Below, piece after piece: positions 17,380 to 26,600 of a stretch of DNA of 31,098 bases; the first letter of the stretch is position 1; each line of letters begins with the position of its first letter. A model generated the notes under the pieces. It saw nothing but the letters and a program-made list of their open reading frames with translations. It had not been told where the DNA came from and did no database searches. The DNA is from CAUPWF01 sp044425815 (GTDB lineage: Bacteria > Bacillota > Clostridia > Lachnospirales > Lachnospiraceae), in the NCBI GenBank assembly GCA_044425815.1, contig JAWXVA010000022.1:1-31098 (forward strand), read 5' to 3'. The translations under genes and the position numbers were made by a program.

Positions 17380-18834
17380 TTATTGTATTTCTGCTTTTCT
17401 GTCTATTTTTCCATTATAAGTTCTTGGCACACTTTCAATCCGCATGATAGCACGTGGACGTTTGAAATCTTCTAATAAGTTCATTAAATGTTCTTCTAAT
17501 CCACTTAAGTTTATCTCTTCTCTTGAAACAATATACAGTATCGGAACCGCACCTACTATCGCATCAAACCGACTCTTACAAATGCAATCTGAAACACCTT
17601 CATATTGCTTTGCTGCTTCTTCCACTTCTAATGGCGACACCTTATTACCACCACTAATAATCACATCATCAGCTCGCCCTAACATGTAGATTCGCCCTTT
17701 TTCATCTTGATACCCCAAGTCATTTGATTGCAAATATCCCTTGACTAATGTTTGCTCCGTCAGTTCGTCTTCTTGGAAATACTCTTTCATTTTCATGCTT
17801 CCAGTATAGGATAAATACCCAGGTTCTTCTGCTGTAGCATTATGTATTTCTCCGCCATTCATATCTATGATTCGAAACTTCGAGTTCTTAGTTGGATAGC
17901 CAATACAATGCGGCTTGTTGTCATCCGAGTTGAAATTCAACACACATGCACAACCTAGTTCTGTTGAGCCATAAATATTATACAATCTCACATTTGGTAG
18001 TATATTCAACAAATGCTCCTTATCTACTTCTGGTATCGGTGCGGATCCAAATTGAATATAATCCAATTGCTCTGCATAATTTCCTATTTTATCTCTAGTA
18101 AGTTTAAAAATAATGCTCATTGCTGCTGGTGCCATTGCAAGGGATGTGACATGATATTTCTCGATCATCTGAAATAGTATTTTAACAAAAAACACCCCAT
18201 CAATAATAATCACTGTACTACCATTAATCATATTTGCAAAATACCGCCGTAAACTAAACGAATGATTCATTGGCATTGGTATGATTTCTACATTTTGAGG
18301 CTTCATCTCTACTCCGTACATTACATTTTCTGCTACTGCATATTCAGCTCCATATTGTATAACAATCCCCTTTGATTTCCCTGTTGTGCCTGTCGTAAAT
18401 AATATCATTGCATCTGCATCTGCGTCGGGCATAATAAAGTCCATTCTTTTTGCTTCATACTGATAAGCCGTGCCGACATCCATAGTCTCATATCCCGTAA
18501 CAATGATGTCTCCGAAAAATTTTGTAGCGCCTGTCTCTTTCATAATCTCTAAGACACGACCTTCGTTTACACTTTTTTCAAGTGGTACACACACAGCACC
18601 AATCAGTTGTATTCCGTGACACATAACTAAATAGTCTACTGTTTGGTTTGCCTTTAGAATGATATACTCTCCTTTTTCTACTCCAAGTTTTTCTAAATAG
18701 GATGCTACCCCACAAATTTTTTCCCAATATGCTTGATATGTTAATTCTGTTGTAGTATCTATAACTGCTAATTGATTCGGAACTGCCATTGCATAAAATC
18801 TTATGCTTTCTAATACCGTTTTGTGTTTAATCAT
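17380..18834 (-). CDS. Acyl-AMP ligase (ANL superfamily) of a dlt-like operon
   Basis: Adenylate-forming enzyme of about 484 residues. It should activate a carboxylic acid with ATP and load it onto the adjacent carrier protein. Core motifs: FTTGTTGKSKG (A3), NIYGSTELG (A5), YMLGRADDVIISGGNKV (A7-A8 hinge) and the C-terminal NGKIDRK with the catalytic Lys (A10). It sits where dltA would be but differs from D-Ala-specific DltA: the A5 is not NTYGPTEATVA, the hinge is the GGNKV form of acyl-CoA-ligase relatives rather than RGYRMELEE, and the DltA FCGE Cys segment reads QFGSAPIP. The substrate is therefore uncertain. ATG 18834 overlaps the SGNH gene end by 8 bases; a GTG at 18843, closer to AGGAG, is the alternative start. 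Confidence 0.88.
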   Translation of the reverse strand: MIKHKTVLESIRFYAMAVPNQLAVIDTTTELTYQAYWEKICGVASYLEKLGVEKGEYIILKANQTVDYLVMCHGIQLIGAVCVPLEKSVNEGRVLEIMKETGATKFFGDIIVTGYETMDVGTAYQYEAKRMDFIMPDADADAMILFTTGTTGKSKGIVIQYGAEYAVAENVMYGVEMKPQNVEIIPMPMNHSFSLRRYFANMINGSTVIIIDGVFFVKILFQMIEKYHVTSLAMAPAAMSIIFKLTRDKIGNYAEQLDYIQFGSAPIPEVDKEHLLNILPNVRLYNIYGSTELGCACVLNFNSDDNKPHCIGYPTKNSKFRIIDMNGGEIHNATAEEPGYLSYTGSMKMKEYFQEDELTEQTLVKGYLQSNDLGYQDEKGRIYMLGRADDVIISGGNKVSPLEVEEAAKQYEGVSDCICKSRFDAIVGAVPILYIVSREEINLSGLEEHLMNLLEDFKRPRAIMRIESVPRTYNGKIDRKAEIQ

Positions 18835-19909
18835 CGCTGTCACTAGCTCCTCTCATCTCTTCATCATAAATAAACCATTCTGCATATGCCTCATCCCAGC
18901 TATCTATAGTGTCTTGATCATATGTATTGTCTACTTCATATACGTCTAAGATATCTTCCATTGCATAAAGTGTATATTTTTTAGCCCCCCAAGCATTTGC
19001 GTGGGTTTTATCATAAAAATCAGTTGTAAAATCCAATCCAATCTCATCCATCTCATTTTTATAGTCTTTAAATGGATATCCATATTCTGTTACTAACTCT
19101 TCAAATTCTCGTCGTATATCCTGATCCACAAAACATTTAGAATGCGTATATGGCGTAATGGTAAAGTATGCATTGATTTCATTTTCATCACAGAATTCAA
19201 ATAATTCTACAAGTCTAGTAATCGTACTTTCTGTAAGTTCATAATCCAAATGCTCTTCAACTGTATCAAAATCCACATAAGTATCTGCAATATCATTAAT
19301 TGTATAAGATAAATAATTTCCTTTATAAGGAAGTGCCTCTAACGAAAATCCATTTTGAATAAGTCCATAAACACCCTCTACAAATTCTTCATGATTATAT
19401 AAAACATCAAACCAGTACATGTATACTGCATCTTGTGTATAATCACTTTCCGTAATCAGCTCCCATTTTACCCATGAGTTCGGTAACAAATTCAATGCAT
19501 TTACAAATGCTTCTTTTTGTGAATCGGTCTTTATAGATCCATAATACTGCATTTTATATTCATCTGTTATAATATGTCGTAAATCTATTACGTATATCTC
19601 TGGAGATTGTTGTTCTTCTATGTACTCAATCATTGGTTCCACAAAATCATATGGCATAGAGTCTATAAAATAACACATGGATGTGATATTATATTCCTCC
19701 CAAATAGTCATTACATCATAGAAACGATATGTTGCACTACTACCCACAAATGCAATATCTATGGTATCTTCTGGTTCGTTTTCGTACAATAATGTCTGTT
19801 GCTGTGTCTTACTCGTAGGCGTACATATAAAACTAAGCCCACTTAACATCAAGATAACAAGTACCAGAAACCCTATAGCACTTATTAGTTTCTTTAACTT
19901 TGTATTCAT
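18827..19909 (-). CDS. SGNH/DltD-like extracytoplasmic acyltransferase or esterase
   Basis: Protein of 360 residues with an N-terminal membrane anchor (~9-30) and the rest outside the membrane. The SGNH block I reads AFVGSSATY (GSS at ~56-58, in place of GDS), and a C-terminal DKTH supplies the Asp-xx-His pair (around 300), as in DltD, AlgJ and AlgX relatives. DltD-type proteins work with an MBOAT to pass acyl groups to a surface polymer. Start ATG 19909 has GAGGGAG upstream, and the gene begins 14 bases after the MBOAT stop. The C-terminal tail is strongly acidic. It is too divergent to call DltD with certainty; an acyl esterase role is also possible. Confidence 0.82.
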   Translation of the reverse strand: MNTKLKKLISAIGFLVLVILMLSGLSFICTPTSKTQQQTLLYENEPEDTIDIAFVGSSATYRFYDVMTIWEEYNITSMCYFIDSMPYDFVEPMIEYIEEQQSPEIYVIDLRHIITDEYKMQYYGSIKTDSQKEAFVNALNLLPNSWVKWELITESDYTQDAVYMYWFDVLYNHEEFVEGVYGLIQNGFSLEALPYKGNYLSYTINDIADTYVDFDTVEEHLDYELTESTITRLVELFEFCDENEINAYFTITPYTHSKCFVDQDIRREFEELVTEYGYPFKDYKNEMDEIGLDFTTDFYDKTHANAWGAKKYTLYAMEDILDVYEVDNTYDQDTIDSWDEAYAEWFIYDEEMRGASDSDD

Positions 19910-19923
19910 AATTTTGTCTCCCT

Positions 19924-21978
19924 CTAAAACGCTTCATATAAAAATACAGATGACGTCCCTAATCCGTAAACACCAAATATTACTGTTGTAAAGATAATAA
20001 ATAACCAAATACTCCACCTGATTACAATATGCTTCGTACTAATAATTTCTCGTACTTTATTACCACGTTCTTGCAAAGTACTAACGATTAAAAACAATAA
20101 TAGTGCCACTATTATTACAATAGTATCCTCTAAATTAAAATCTATTTCACTAAAATCTACCAAAAGATTTGGCACTGATAATGTAAGAATACTTCCCATA
20201 ACTGCTTTTGCTTCTGCGAGCGAACTTGTACGAAAGAATATTCGACCAATCGTACATAAGATAAAAACTTTGCTCATTTGCATTAATTTATAATATTTTG
20301 CATTTGTATTAATTCCTATACGCTCTACGCCACTTTTAACATTTTGTGCAAATGCAGTACTTAATAATATCAATGTTCCATGAAATATTCCCCATGCCAC
20401 AAAATTCCAAGATGCTCCATGCCACAAACCAGTCAATATCCACACTCCCATAATAGGAGGAGCGGCTGACAATACTCTTGCCACATCTGGACCATATTTT
20501 TTTCTTGTGTTAACACTGAATTTCATAAGTTTTTTTGAAATCGAAATTGGGTAAAACACATAATCTTTAAACCATGTACCAAGTGTTGCATGCCATCTTC
20601 TCCAAAATTCTGGCATAGAAGTTGAAAAATACGGTCTTAAGAAGTTTTCTGTTAATTTAATTCCAAATAATTGCGCTGTACCAATGGCAATTTCCATACT
20701 ACTATAAAAATCAGCATAAATTTGAATAGAATATGCACAAGATGCTAATAATAACATCAACCAACTTTGAATGGTATAATCTTTATAGATTCCATTCACT
20801 AAGATAGCTATTCTGTCTGCTATTACTAATTTCACAAAGAAGCCCCATAATATACGCTGTGATGACTGACATAAATTCTCATAGGAAAATCTATGACGTT
20901 CTCGTATCTGTGGCGATATATCATCGTATCTCGATAACGGTCCTTGTGCTATATGTGGGAAAAATGATATATACGTGAAAAACTTCAAATATTTTATTTC
21001 CGCTACATATTTTCCACGATATACATCAAACAAATACGCAATTAACATAAATGTATAAAATGATAAACCTAGCGGCATTATTAATGTCAAAAATGCAATT
21101 TCTGTATGTAGCAAGCTATTGATATTCGCAATCAAAAAATCCGTATATTTGATTACTACCATCACTCCAAGCGTTGCGATAAGAGCACACCCTAGCAATA
21201 CTTTATTATCCCTTTGTAATAATAGTTTATGCTGTTTTTTTTCTTTTTTATTTGTTAATTCTTTTATTTTCTCTTCATATTTCGTTGTATTTATAGACAT
21301 CAGTTTCGCCATATAAAATGTCATATAGGAAGATGTCACAATGAATATAATGTACTGCACTCCAGATAATAGGTAAAAAATGATACTTGCAATCATCAAC
21401 ACTAGCCACTGCTTGCGACTGAATATCGTGTAATAAAGCACTGCAACAATAACGAGAAAACACAAATATGAAATAGAAACAATATCACTAATATCCCTTG
21501 TGATTTCTGTTGTTTCTGTGACTGTTGATTGCTCATCAACATCATCCACATCCAGAAGTAAACTAATCGTCCCATCTTCATTCAGCAAAAATGTATCACT
21601 TGTATAGATCATTCCATCGAATTCTACAACAGCTTGAAATTCAACTCTATCTAAATATGAATAGGTAAATTCGATTATATCATTTTCGTCTATTTCTAAA
21701 CGTTCCCCGCTTTTTAAAATCTTCCCTTCATTATAGTTTGTTATCAACCAACTATAAGAAAGCTCCTCTCCTTTAATCAAATTTTCTAATCTGATCGTTT
21801 CTTCATCCAATACGGTCACTTTAAAATCTTCAACTGACAATCCTATAAGTTCGTTATGTAAATCATCCTTCCAAAACAAACTATCTTTTGCCAATAACAA
21901 GCACAATACTATTACTGCTATTACCAAAATAAATCTAATTAGAATATGCTTACATTTTTCATAGCATGATGTCTCCAT
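19924..21978 (-). CDS. MBOAT O-acyltransferase (DltB/AlgI-like) with extra N-terminal extracytoplasmic domain
   Basis: Membrane O-acyltransferase of 684 residues, expected to move an acyl group from the carrier protein across the membrane to an acceptor. The MBOAT core carries FFPHIAQGPLSRY, PEFWRRWHATLGTWFKDYVFYP and the catalytic WHGASWNFVAWG (His520). Before the core lies an unusual N-terminal block: one membrane helix (~12-30), a beta-rich acidic domain outside the membrane (~35-165) and a second helix, absent from ordinary DltB (about 400 residues). Start ATG 21978 is preceded by AAGGAG at 8 bases; an in-frame ATG at 22008 is weaker. It is first in the operon with SGNH, ligase and carrier genes, transcribed from the palindromic promoter at 22033-22067. 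Confidence 0.92.
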   Translation of the reverse strand: METSCYEKCKHILIRFILVIAVIVLCLLLAKDSLFWKDDLHNELIGLSVEDFKVTVLDEETIRLENLIKGEELSYSWLITNYNEGKILKSGERLEIDENDIIEFTYSYLDRVEFQAVVEFDGMIYTSDTFLLNEDGTISLLLDVDDVDEQSTVTETTEITRDISDIVSISYLCFLVIVAVLYYTIFSRKQWLVLMIASIIFYLLSGVQYIIFIVTSSYMTFYMAKLMSINTTKYEEKIKELTNKKEKKQHKLLLQRDNKVLLGCALIATLGVMVVIKYTDFLIANINSLLHTEIAFLTLIMPLGLSFYTFMLIAYLFDVYRGKYVAEIKYLKFFTYISFFPHIAQGPLSRYDDISPQIRERHRFSYENLCQSSQRILWGFFVKLVIADRIAILVNGIYKDYTIQSWLMLLLASCAYSIQIYADFYSSMEIAIGTAQLFGIKLTENFLRPYFSTSMPEFWRRWHATLGTWFKDYVFYPISISKKLMKFSVNTRKKYGPDVARVLSAAPPIMGVWILTGLWHGASWNFVAWGIFHGTLILLSTAFAQNVKSGVERIGINTNAKYYKLMQMSKVFILCTIGRIFFRTSSLAEAKAVMGSILTLSVPNLLVDFSEIDFNLEDTIVIIVALLLFLIVSTLQERGNKVREIISTKHIVIRWSIWLFIIFTTVIFGVYGLGTSSVFLYEAF

Positions 21979-22032
21979 ATCTTTTACTCCTTGCCTATCC
22001 TCTTGCAAATAAATCTTTAATAACCAAAACTA

Positions 22033-22067
22033 TTATAGATTATAATCTATAACCATAAATATCACAA
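22033..22067 (-). promoter_or_regulatory. Promoter with palindromic -10/operator for the dlt-like operon
   Basis: A perfect 20-base palindrome (22033-22052) contains TATAAT (22044-22039 on the minus strand). TTGTGA lies 17 bases upstream at 22067-22062 and serves as a plausible -35. It ends 55 bases before the MBOAT ATG. A repressor dimer could bind the palindrome and block the -10; AT-rich palindromes also arise by chance, so the operator role is inference. Confidence 0.5.
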
Positions 22068-22076
22068 TAGCACTTT

Positions 22077-22859
22077 TTATTCTTTACTATCCAGCGTATA
22101 ATTATTCATATACTCACCACGTACAAATCCTAACAATACTATCCCATTTTTTCTAGCAAGTTCGATGCTTCTATCTGTCGGCGCTGAACGCGAAGCAAGA
22201 ATAGGAATTCTTGCAGAAACAATTTTTTGTACAATATCACACGGCACACGTCCACTTGTAAATAGTACGACTCCACTGAAGTCCACGTGATCTTGCATTG
22301 CCCTTCCTATAACTTTATCTATCGCATTGTGCCGGCCAATGTCAGAATAATTATAGAGTTCCACACCATCTTTCCATAAAGAAGCTATGTGTAACGCACC
22401 TGTTTGTTTAAATAATTCGGAATAATTCAATGTTTTTATCGCTTGCTTCTTTATATTTTCATATGGCACATGTACTTTTGGAACAGCTTTTTCCCAATAC
22501 TTTTTCTTTTCATCAGTTAAAGCGCATATACTAACCAATGCACTTGCACCTGTTTCGTCAATATACAATGCCTGAATTTGGTCTATATGATAAATATATT
22601 GTTCTGCAAGTAAATGTCCAATTATTAATTCTTCTAAATTTTCTGGAGAACAATTCAGTTCTACATGCGTAAATCCACTCGGTTTTTCCGCAAATACTTG
22701 TTGAAGGTTCTTAATTGTTTTTGGTGATTTTTCTATATATAAAGATATGCTATGTTCACATACCACTACATCTTCTAATACTTTCAAAGATGTATTTCTT
22801 TTCCCAACTGAACATTTTGTTATCATTCCCTTATTATTAAACTGATTTATTTTTTCCAC
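22077..22859 (-). CDS. fdhD: FdhD-family formate dehydrogenase accessory protein (sulfurtransferase-like)
   Basis: Accessory protein of 260 residues for formate dehydrogenase. In E. coli FdhD passes sulfur from IscS to the bis-MGD cofactor. Family features seen: CSPENLEELIIGHLLAE (~60-80), YSDIGRHNAIDKV, TSGRVPCDIVQK, the SRSAPTDRSIELA cofactor-binding segment, and GFVRGEYMNNYT at the end. The CxxC pair that accepts sulfur in E. coli FdhD is missing: its expected region shows a single Cys in SICALTDEKK. Starts at GTG 22859 with AAGGAG about 10 bases upstream; an overlapping out-of-frame ATG is closed at once. It is divergent from mobA, and downstream of it the dlt-like operon starts from its own promoter. 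Confidence 0.88.
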   Translation of the reverse strand: MEKINQFNNKGMITKCSVGKRNTSLKVLEDVVVCEHSISLYIEKSPKTIKNLQQVFAEKPSGFTHVELNCSPENLEELIIGHLLAEQYIYHIDQIQALYIDETGASALVSICALTDEKKKYWEKAVPKVHVPYENIKKQAIKTLNYSELFKQTGALHIASLWKDGVELYNYSDIGRHNAIDKVIGRAMQDHVDFSGVVLFTSGRVPCDIVQKIVSARIPILASRSAPTDRSIELARKNGIVLLGFVRGEYMNNYTLDSKE

Positions 22860-22944
22860 ATCTATGCCGCTCCTTATTGTTAGAATTTTATTTTATGCAT
22901 TAAGCCTTAACCACTATTCAAAACTGCTAATTCCCACTATTTTA

Positions 22945-22953
22945 TGTTATAAT
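22945..22953 (+). promoter_or_regulatory. Extended -10 promoter for mobA-like gene
   Basis: TGTTATAAT at 22945-22953 is an extended -10 (TGn followed by a perfect TATAAT), 24 bases before the ATG at 22978. The -35 region (TGCTAA at 17 bases) is weak, which an extended -10 tolerates. A fdhD promoter on the other strand is less clear (TTGAAT near 22921-22916). Confidence 0.6.
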
Positions 22954-22977
22954 ATTTATTAAAAGGCGGAACTTCAA

Positions 22978-23580
22978 ATGAATCCATTTTCGAATTGCTC
23001 ATTTATTATTTTATCTGGCGGCAAAAGCAGTCGTTTTGGCTCAGCAAAATATAAATTACTCTATAAAAACAAAACTTTTTTGGAGACACTTGTGCAATTA
23101 AGCATTGATTTATCTTTTGGTGAAACTATCATTTCTGGAGTCACAAAAGACACTGCCTCAGAATACTTGCCCTCCTTAGTATATTCTGAGCCCCCAAAAA
23201 TTTATTATTACACTGACGAATTAGAAAACCGAGGTCCTTTAGGAGGATTATATACTTGTTTCAAGCACGCAACTTATACTACCGCATTTGTAATAACAGT
23301 AGATTGCCCTTCAATTCCCAGTCAATTAATCAAGGATGTCGTTACCTCGCATCTTCAAAATGATTCTGAAGTGACTTTGTTGCAGTACGATACAAAAATA
23401 GATCCTCTAATTGGTGTATATAAGACACGATTTTCCAAACAAATTTATCCCGTAATCCAAGAAAGTTCTGCCCCTGTATTTCGTGCTTTGGATTGCATTA
23501 CCTACAATACCTACAAGCATGATTACAAACTGCTAAACATCAATACCGTATCGGATTATGATAATTTGCTAAAAACCTAG
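22978..23580 (+). CDS. mobA: Molybdenum cofactor guanylyltransferase (MobA-like)
   Basis: Nucleotidyltransferase of 200 residues that attaches GMP to molybdopterin, giving the guanine dinucleotide form used by formate dehydrogenase. N-terminal GTP-binding loop is LSGGKSSRFGSAKYKLL (~13-29), followed by the GPLGGL motif (~87-92) and VDCPSIP (~107-113), whose Asp binds the metal. Length is normal for MobA. AAGGCGG provides the ribosome site, 8 bases before the ATG. The first loop differs slightly from the classic GGxSxRMGxDK (Phe and Ala in place of Met and Asp). It is divergent from fdhD and converges on the large formate dehydrogenase gene, so three formate/molybdenum genes cluster here. The stop codon lies inside the terminator stem. 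Confidence 0.85.
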   Translation: MNPFSNCSFIILSGGKSSRFGSAKYKLLYKNKTFLETLVQLSIDLSFGETIISGVTKDTASEYLPSLVYSEPPKIYYYTDELENRGPLGGLYTCFKHATYTTAFVITVDCPSIPSQLIKDVVTSHLQNDSEVTLLQYDTKIDPLIGVYKTRFSKQIYPVIQESSAPVFRALDCITYNTYKHDYKLLNINTVSDYDNLLKT

Positions 23581-23599
23581 GGAATATCCCTAGGTTTTT
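23571..23599. terminator. Bidirectional intrinsic terminator between mobA and formate dehydrogenase
   Basis: Perfect 12-bp stem (23571-23582 with 23588-23599) around a 5-base loop AATAT, with A-tract on one side and T-tract on the other, so it can end transcription in both directions. The plus side continues T-rich (TTTTTTGTTTTATTTT). The mobA stop codon is within the stem, and the formate dehydrogenase stop is 4 bases beyond. Confidence 0.93.
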
Positions 23600-23603
23600 T
23601 GTT

Positions 23604-26600
23604 TTATTTTGATAATTTAACACCTACTTGCTTAAAGCCTGGGATTTTAGATGTTTGATCCAATACTTTCCCATCTGTTAGCATATTTGCTCCATTCGCA
23701 TAATGAAATGGCATAAATGCAGTTCCTCTTGCTAACTTTTCCGATATCATTACTCTAGCTTCTATAGTCGCTCTTCTCGAAGAAATTGTCATCATATCAC
23801 CTGATGAGACATCGTACATTTCTGCATCTTCTGGATTTAATTCAATATAATTAGTCGGATGCATTTCATCTATCCTTTTATTTCTACGAGTCATTGTTCT
23901 CGTATGAAAATGTTCTAACAGTCGTCCCGTCATCAAAATCATTGGATATTCACTATCTCGAAATTCTTCTGATGGTTCCCAATCGAATGCTTTGAAACTT
24001 CCTTTCCCTTTCACGGGGCCATCAATATGTAAGATTGGTGTTCCACAAGAATCTTCATTTTTACATGGCCAACACAATCCATCTTCATCAATTCTTTCAT
24101 AGTTGATTCCGCTATAACTAGGTGCCGCCATACGTAGTTCTTCAAAAATTTCTATTGGGTGATTATACTCTGCTTTCATTCCAAACCGTCTCAATAGCTC
24201 CGATAATATCTCCCAGTCGCTTCTTGACTCTCCCACTGGTTCAATTGCTTTTCTTATTCTTTGCACTCGTCGCTCTGTATTCGTAAATGTCCCATCTTTT
24301 TCTGCAAAAGTTGTTGCTGGCAATAACACATCTGCATATTCAGCAGTTTCTGTCATGAATATGTCTTGTACGATTAAGAATGATTTTTCTAATGCTTTAA
24401 TCACATGTTTTGTATCTGGATCTGAAACGACTGGATTTTCTCCCATTACATATAAAATTTTCACATCCTCATTTAAAATAGCATCGCAGGTTTCTGTCAC
24501 GGTGTAGCCTACTCGATTAGATAATTTAACACCCCATAGTTTTTCGAATTTTTCTTGTACTTCTGGTTTCGTTACTTTTTGATACGCTGGGTAATCACCT
24601 GGTAGCGCACCCATATCACAAGCTCCTTGTACATTACTTTGTCCTCGAAGTGGATTAATCCCTGTACCTGGTCGACCTAAATTTCCTGTAGCAAGAGCTA
24701 GGTTCGACATGCTCAAAACATTATTTGTTCCATTCGTATGCTGTGTAATCCCCATTGCATAAGCAATATAAGAGTGTTGACTTTGTGCATATAATTTTGT
24801 AGCTTCTATAATACTCTCTACTGACACACCACAAAGTTCTGCTCCATATTCCGGAGTGTATTTTTCTACAACCGTGCGTAATTCTTCTATGCCCTCCGTA
24901 TATGTTTCAATGTACTCCTTATTTTCCCATCCTTCTTTAAAAATAATATGAAGCATTGTATTTGTAAGTGCTACGCTTGTTCCTGGTTTTATTTGTAAGT
25001 ATACATCTGCAATTTCACACAGTGGAATACGTTTAGGATCAACTACAATTAGTTTTGCCCCTTTTTGTTTTGCTTGTCTAATATACGCACCCATAACTGG
25101 ATGTGTTTCTGTTGTATTTGAACCAGTTATAAATATCACTTCTGCATTTTTCACATCTGCTAACGGATTTGTCATTGCACCACTACCAAGTGATTGTTGT
25201 AATCCTGACACGGTTGAGGAATGGCACAACCTAGCACAATGATCTACATTATTTGTTCCTATTGCTGCACGCATAAATTTTTGGAACAAATAATTTTCTT
25301 CATTTGTAACTTTTGCACTTGCGAATCCTACAATACTATCTGGCCCAAACTCTGCTTTACAAGATTTCAACTTTAATTCAATCAAATCCAAAGCCTCATC
25401 CCAAGTTGCTGGTTCTAATACACCCTTTTTTCTTATCATTGGTGTTTTTAGACGTTCTTCATGTTGGATAAAATCATGTGCAAATTTTCCTTTGATGCAA
25501 CACATTCCTTCATTTGCCGTTCCATCAACAGGTTCTGTTGCTATTATTTTACCCCATTTTTCAATAATGTTTAATTGACATCCTACTCCACAGTATGTAC
25601 AAGTAGTCTTCGTCTTATTAGTTTTCCAATAGGCAGTCTTATCTGGTTGTTTCGCTTCTAATGCTCCTGTTGGGCATACTGAAACACATAATCCACAAGC
25701 AACGCATCCACTATCACGTAAATTTTTATTGAATTTCCATAATCGTCCCATGCTAGTTTCTTCTGTCGTTCCCATCGCGCCAATTCCCATTAGCTTCGTA
25801 CATGCCTCGATACATTTTCCACATTGAATACATTTGTTTGGATTTCTTCTGATGAATTTATCATCATCTAATAATTTTTCTCTTTCTTCTTTTTGCAATT
25901 CATGACTGCTAGTAACCTTATACTCCTGCGCATAAGTAATCAATTTACATTCATTATAATCGTGACATCCGCATTCTAAGCACCTACTAGCTTCTTGCTT
26001 TGCATTTTTCTCACTATATCCAAAAACAATTTCTTCAAAACTTTCTTTTCGTTCACTATTATCTAAATGGAGCATATATGCTCTCTTACTTGTTTGACGT
26101 TCACCATAACCTGCAAAGCTTCTAGCATCACGTATAAAAATCGGTGCATCAAACGCCACCTTTTTTCCTTCTAGATAATGATGTACGGAAATTGCTGCTT
26201 TTCGTGCATCTGCAGTCGCCTCTACCGCGATAGAAATTTTATCATTTCCACAGTCCCCGCCTGCAAACACTCCTTCAATACTAGTCATATATGTATTTCT
26301 GTCGTAGACAATACTATTACGTGCTGTTTTTTCCAACCCGGGAATTTCTAATTTTGCTACAGCTTGCCCTGTTGCGAGAATGACCATATCCACTTCAATT
26401 TTATGTGGGGGTTCCTCTAAATCAATAGGTACCCTTCGTCCATTTATGTCTGGTTGCCCTAGTTCAACATTTTTCAATAATACATCTAGAGCGCCACCTC
26501 TACTGCGACTAATTTTTGTTGGAGAGTACAAATTCTTAAATATCACATCTTCGATTTGTGCTTCTTCTATTTCTATCGGTTCTGCCGCCATATCTTCTAA

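Noticed and set aside
17380..21978. Straightforward dltABCD annotation
   Set aside because: Gene order and partner types fit, but the ligase and carrier protein lack D-alanine-specific features, so dlt symbols would assert a substrate that the sequence does not support.
22860..22977. Molybdenum-cofactor riboswitch between fdhD and mobA
   Set aside because: The 118-base gap has no stable multi-stem fold that I can see and is mostly taken up by promoter elements.
25200..25250. Possible selenocysteine codon in the formate dehydrogenase active site
   Set aside because: The codon at the Sec position is TGC (Cys814), not TGA, and no SECIS-like hairpin is needed.
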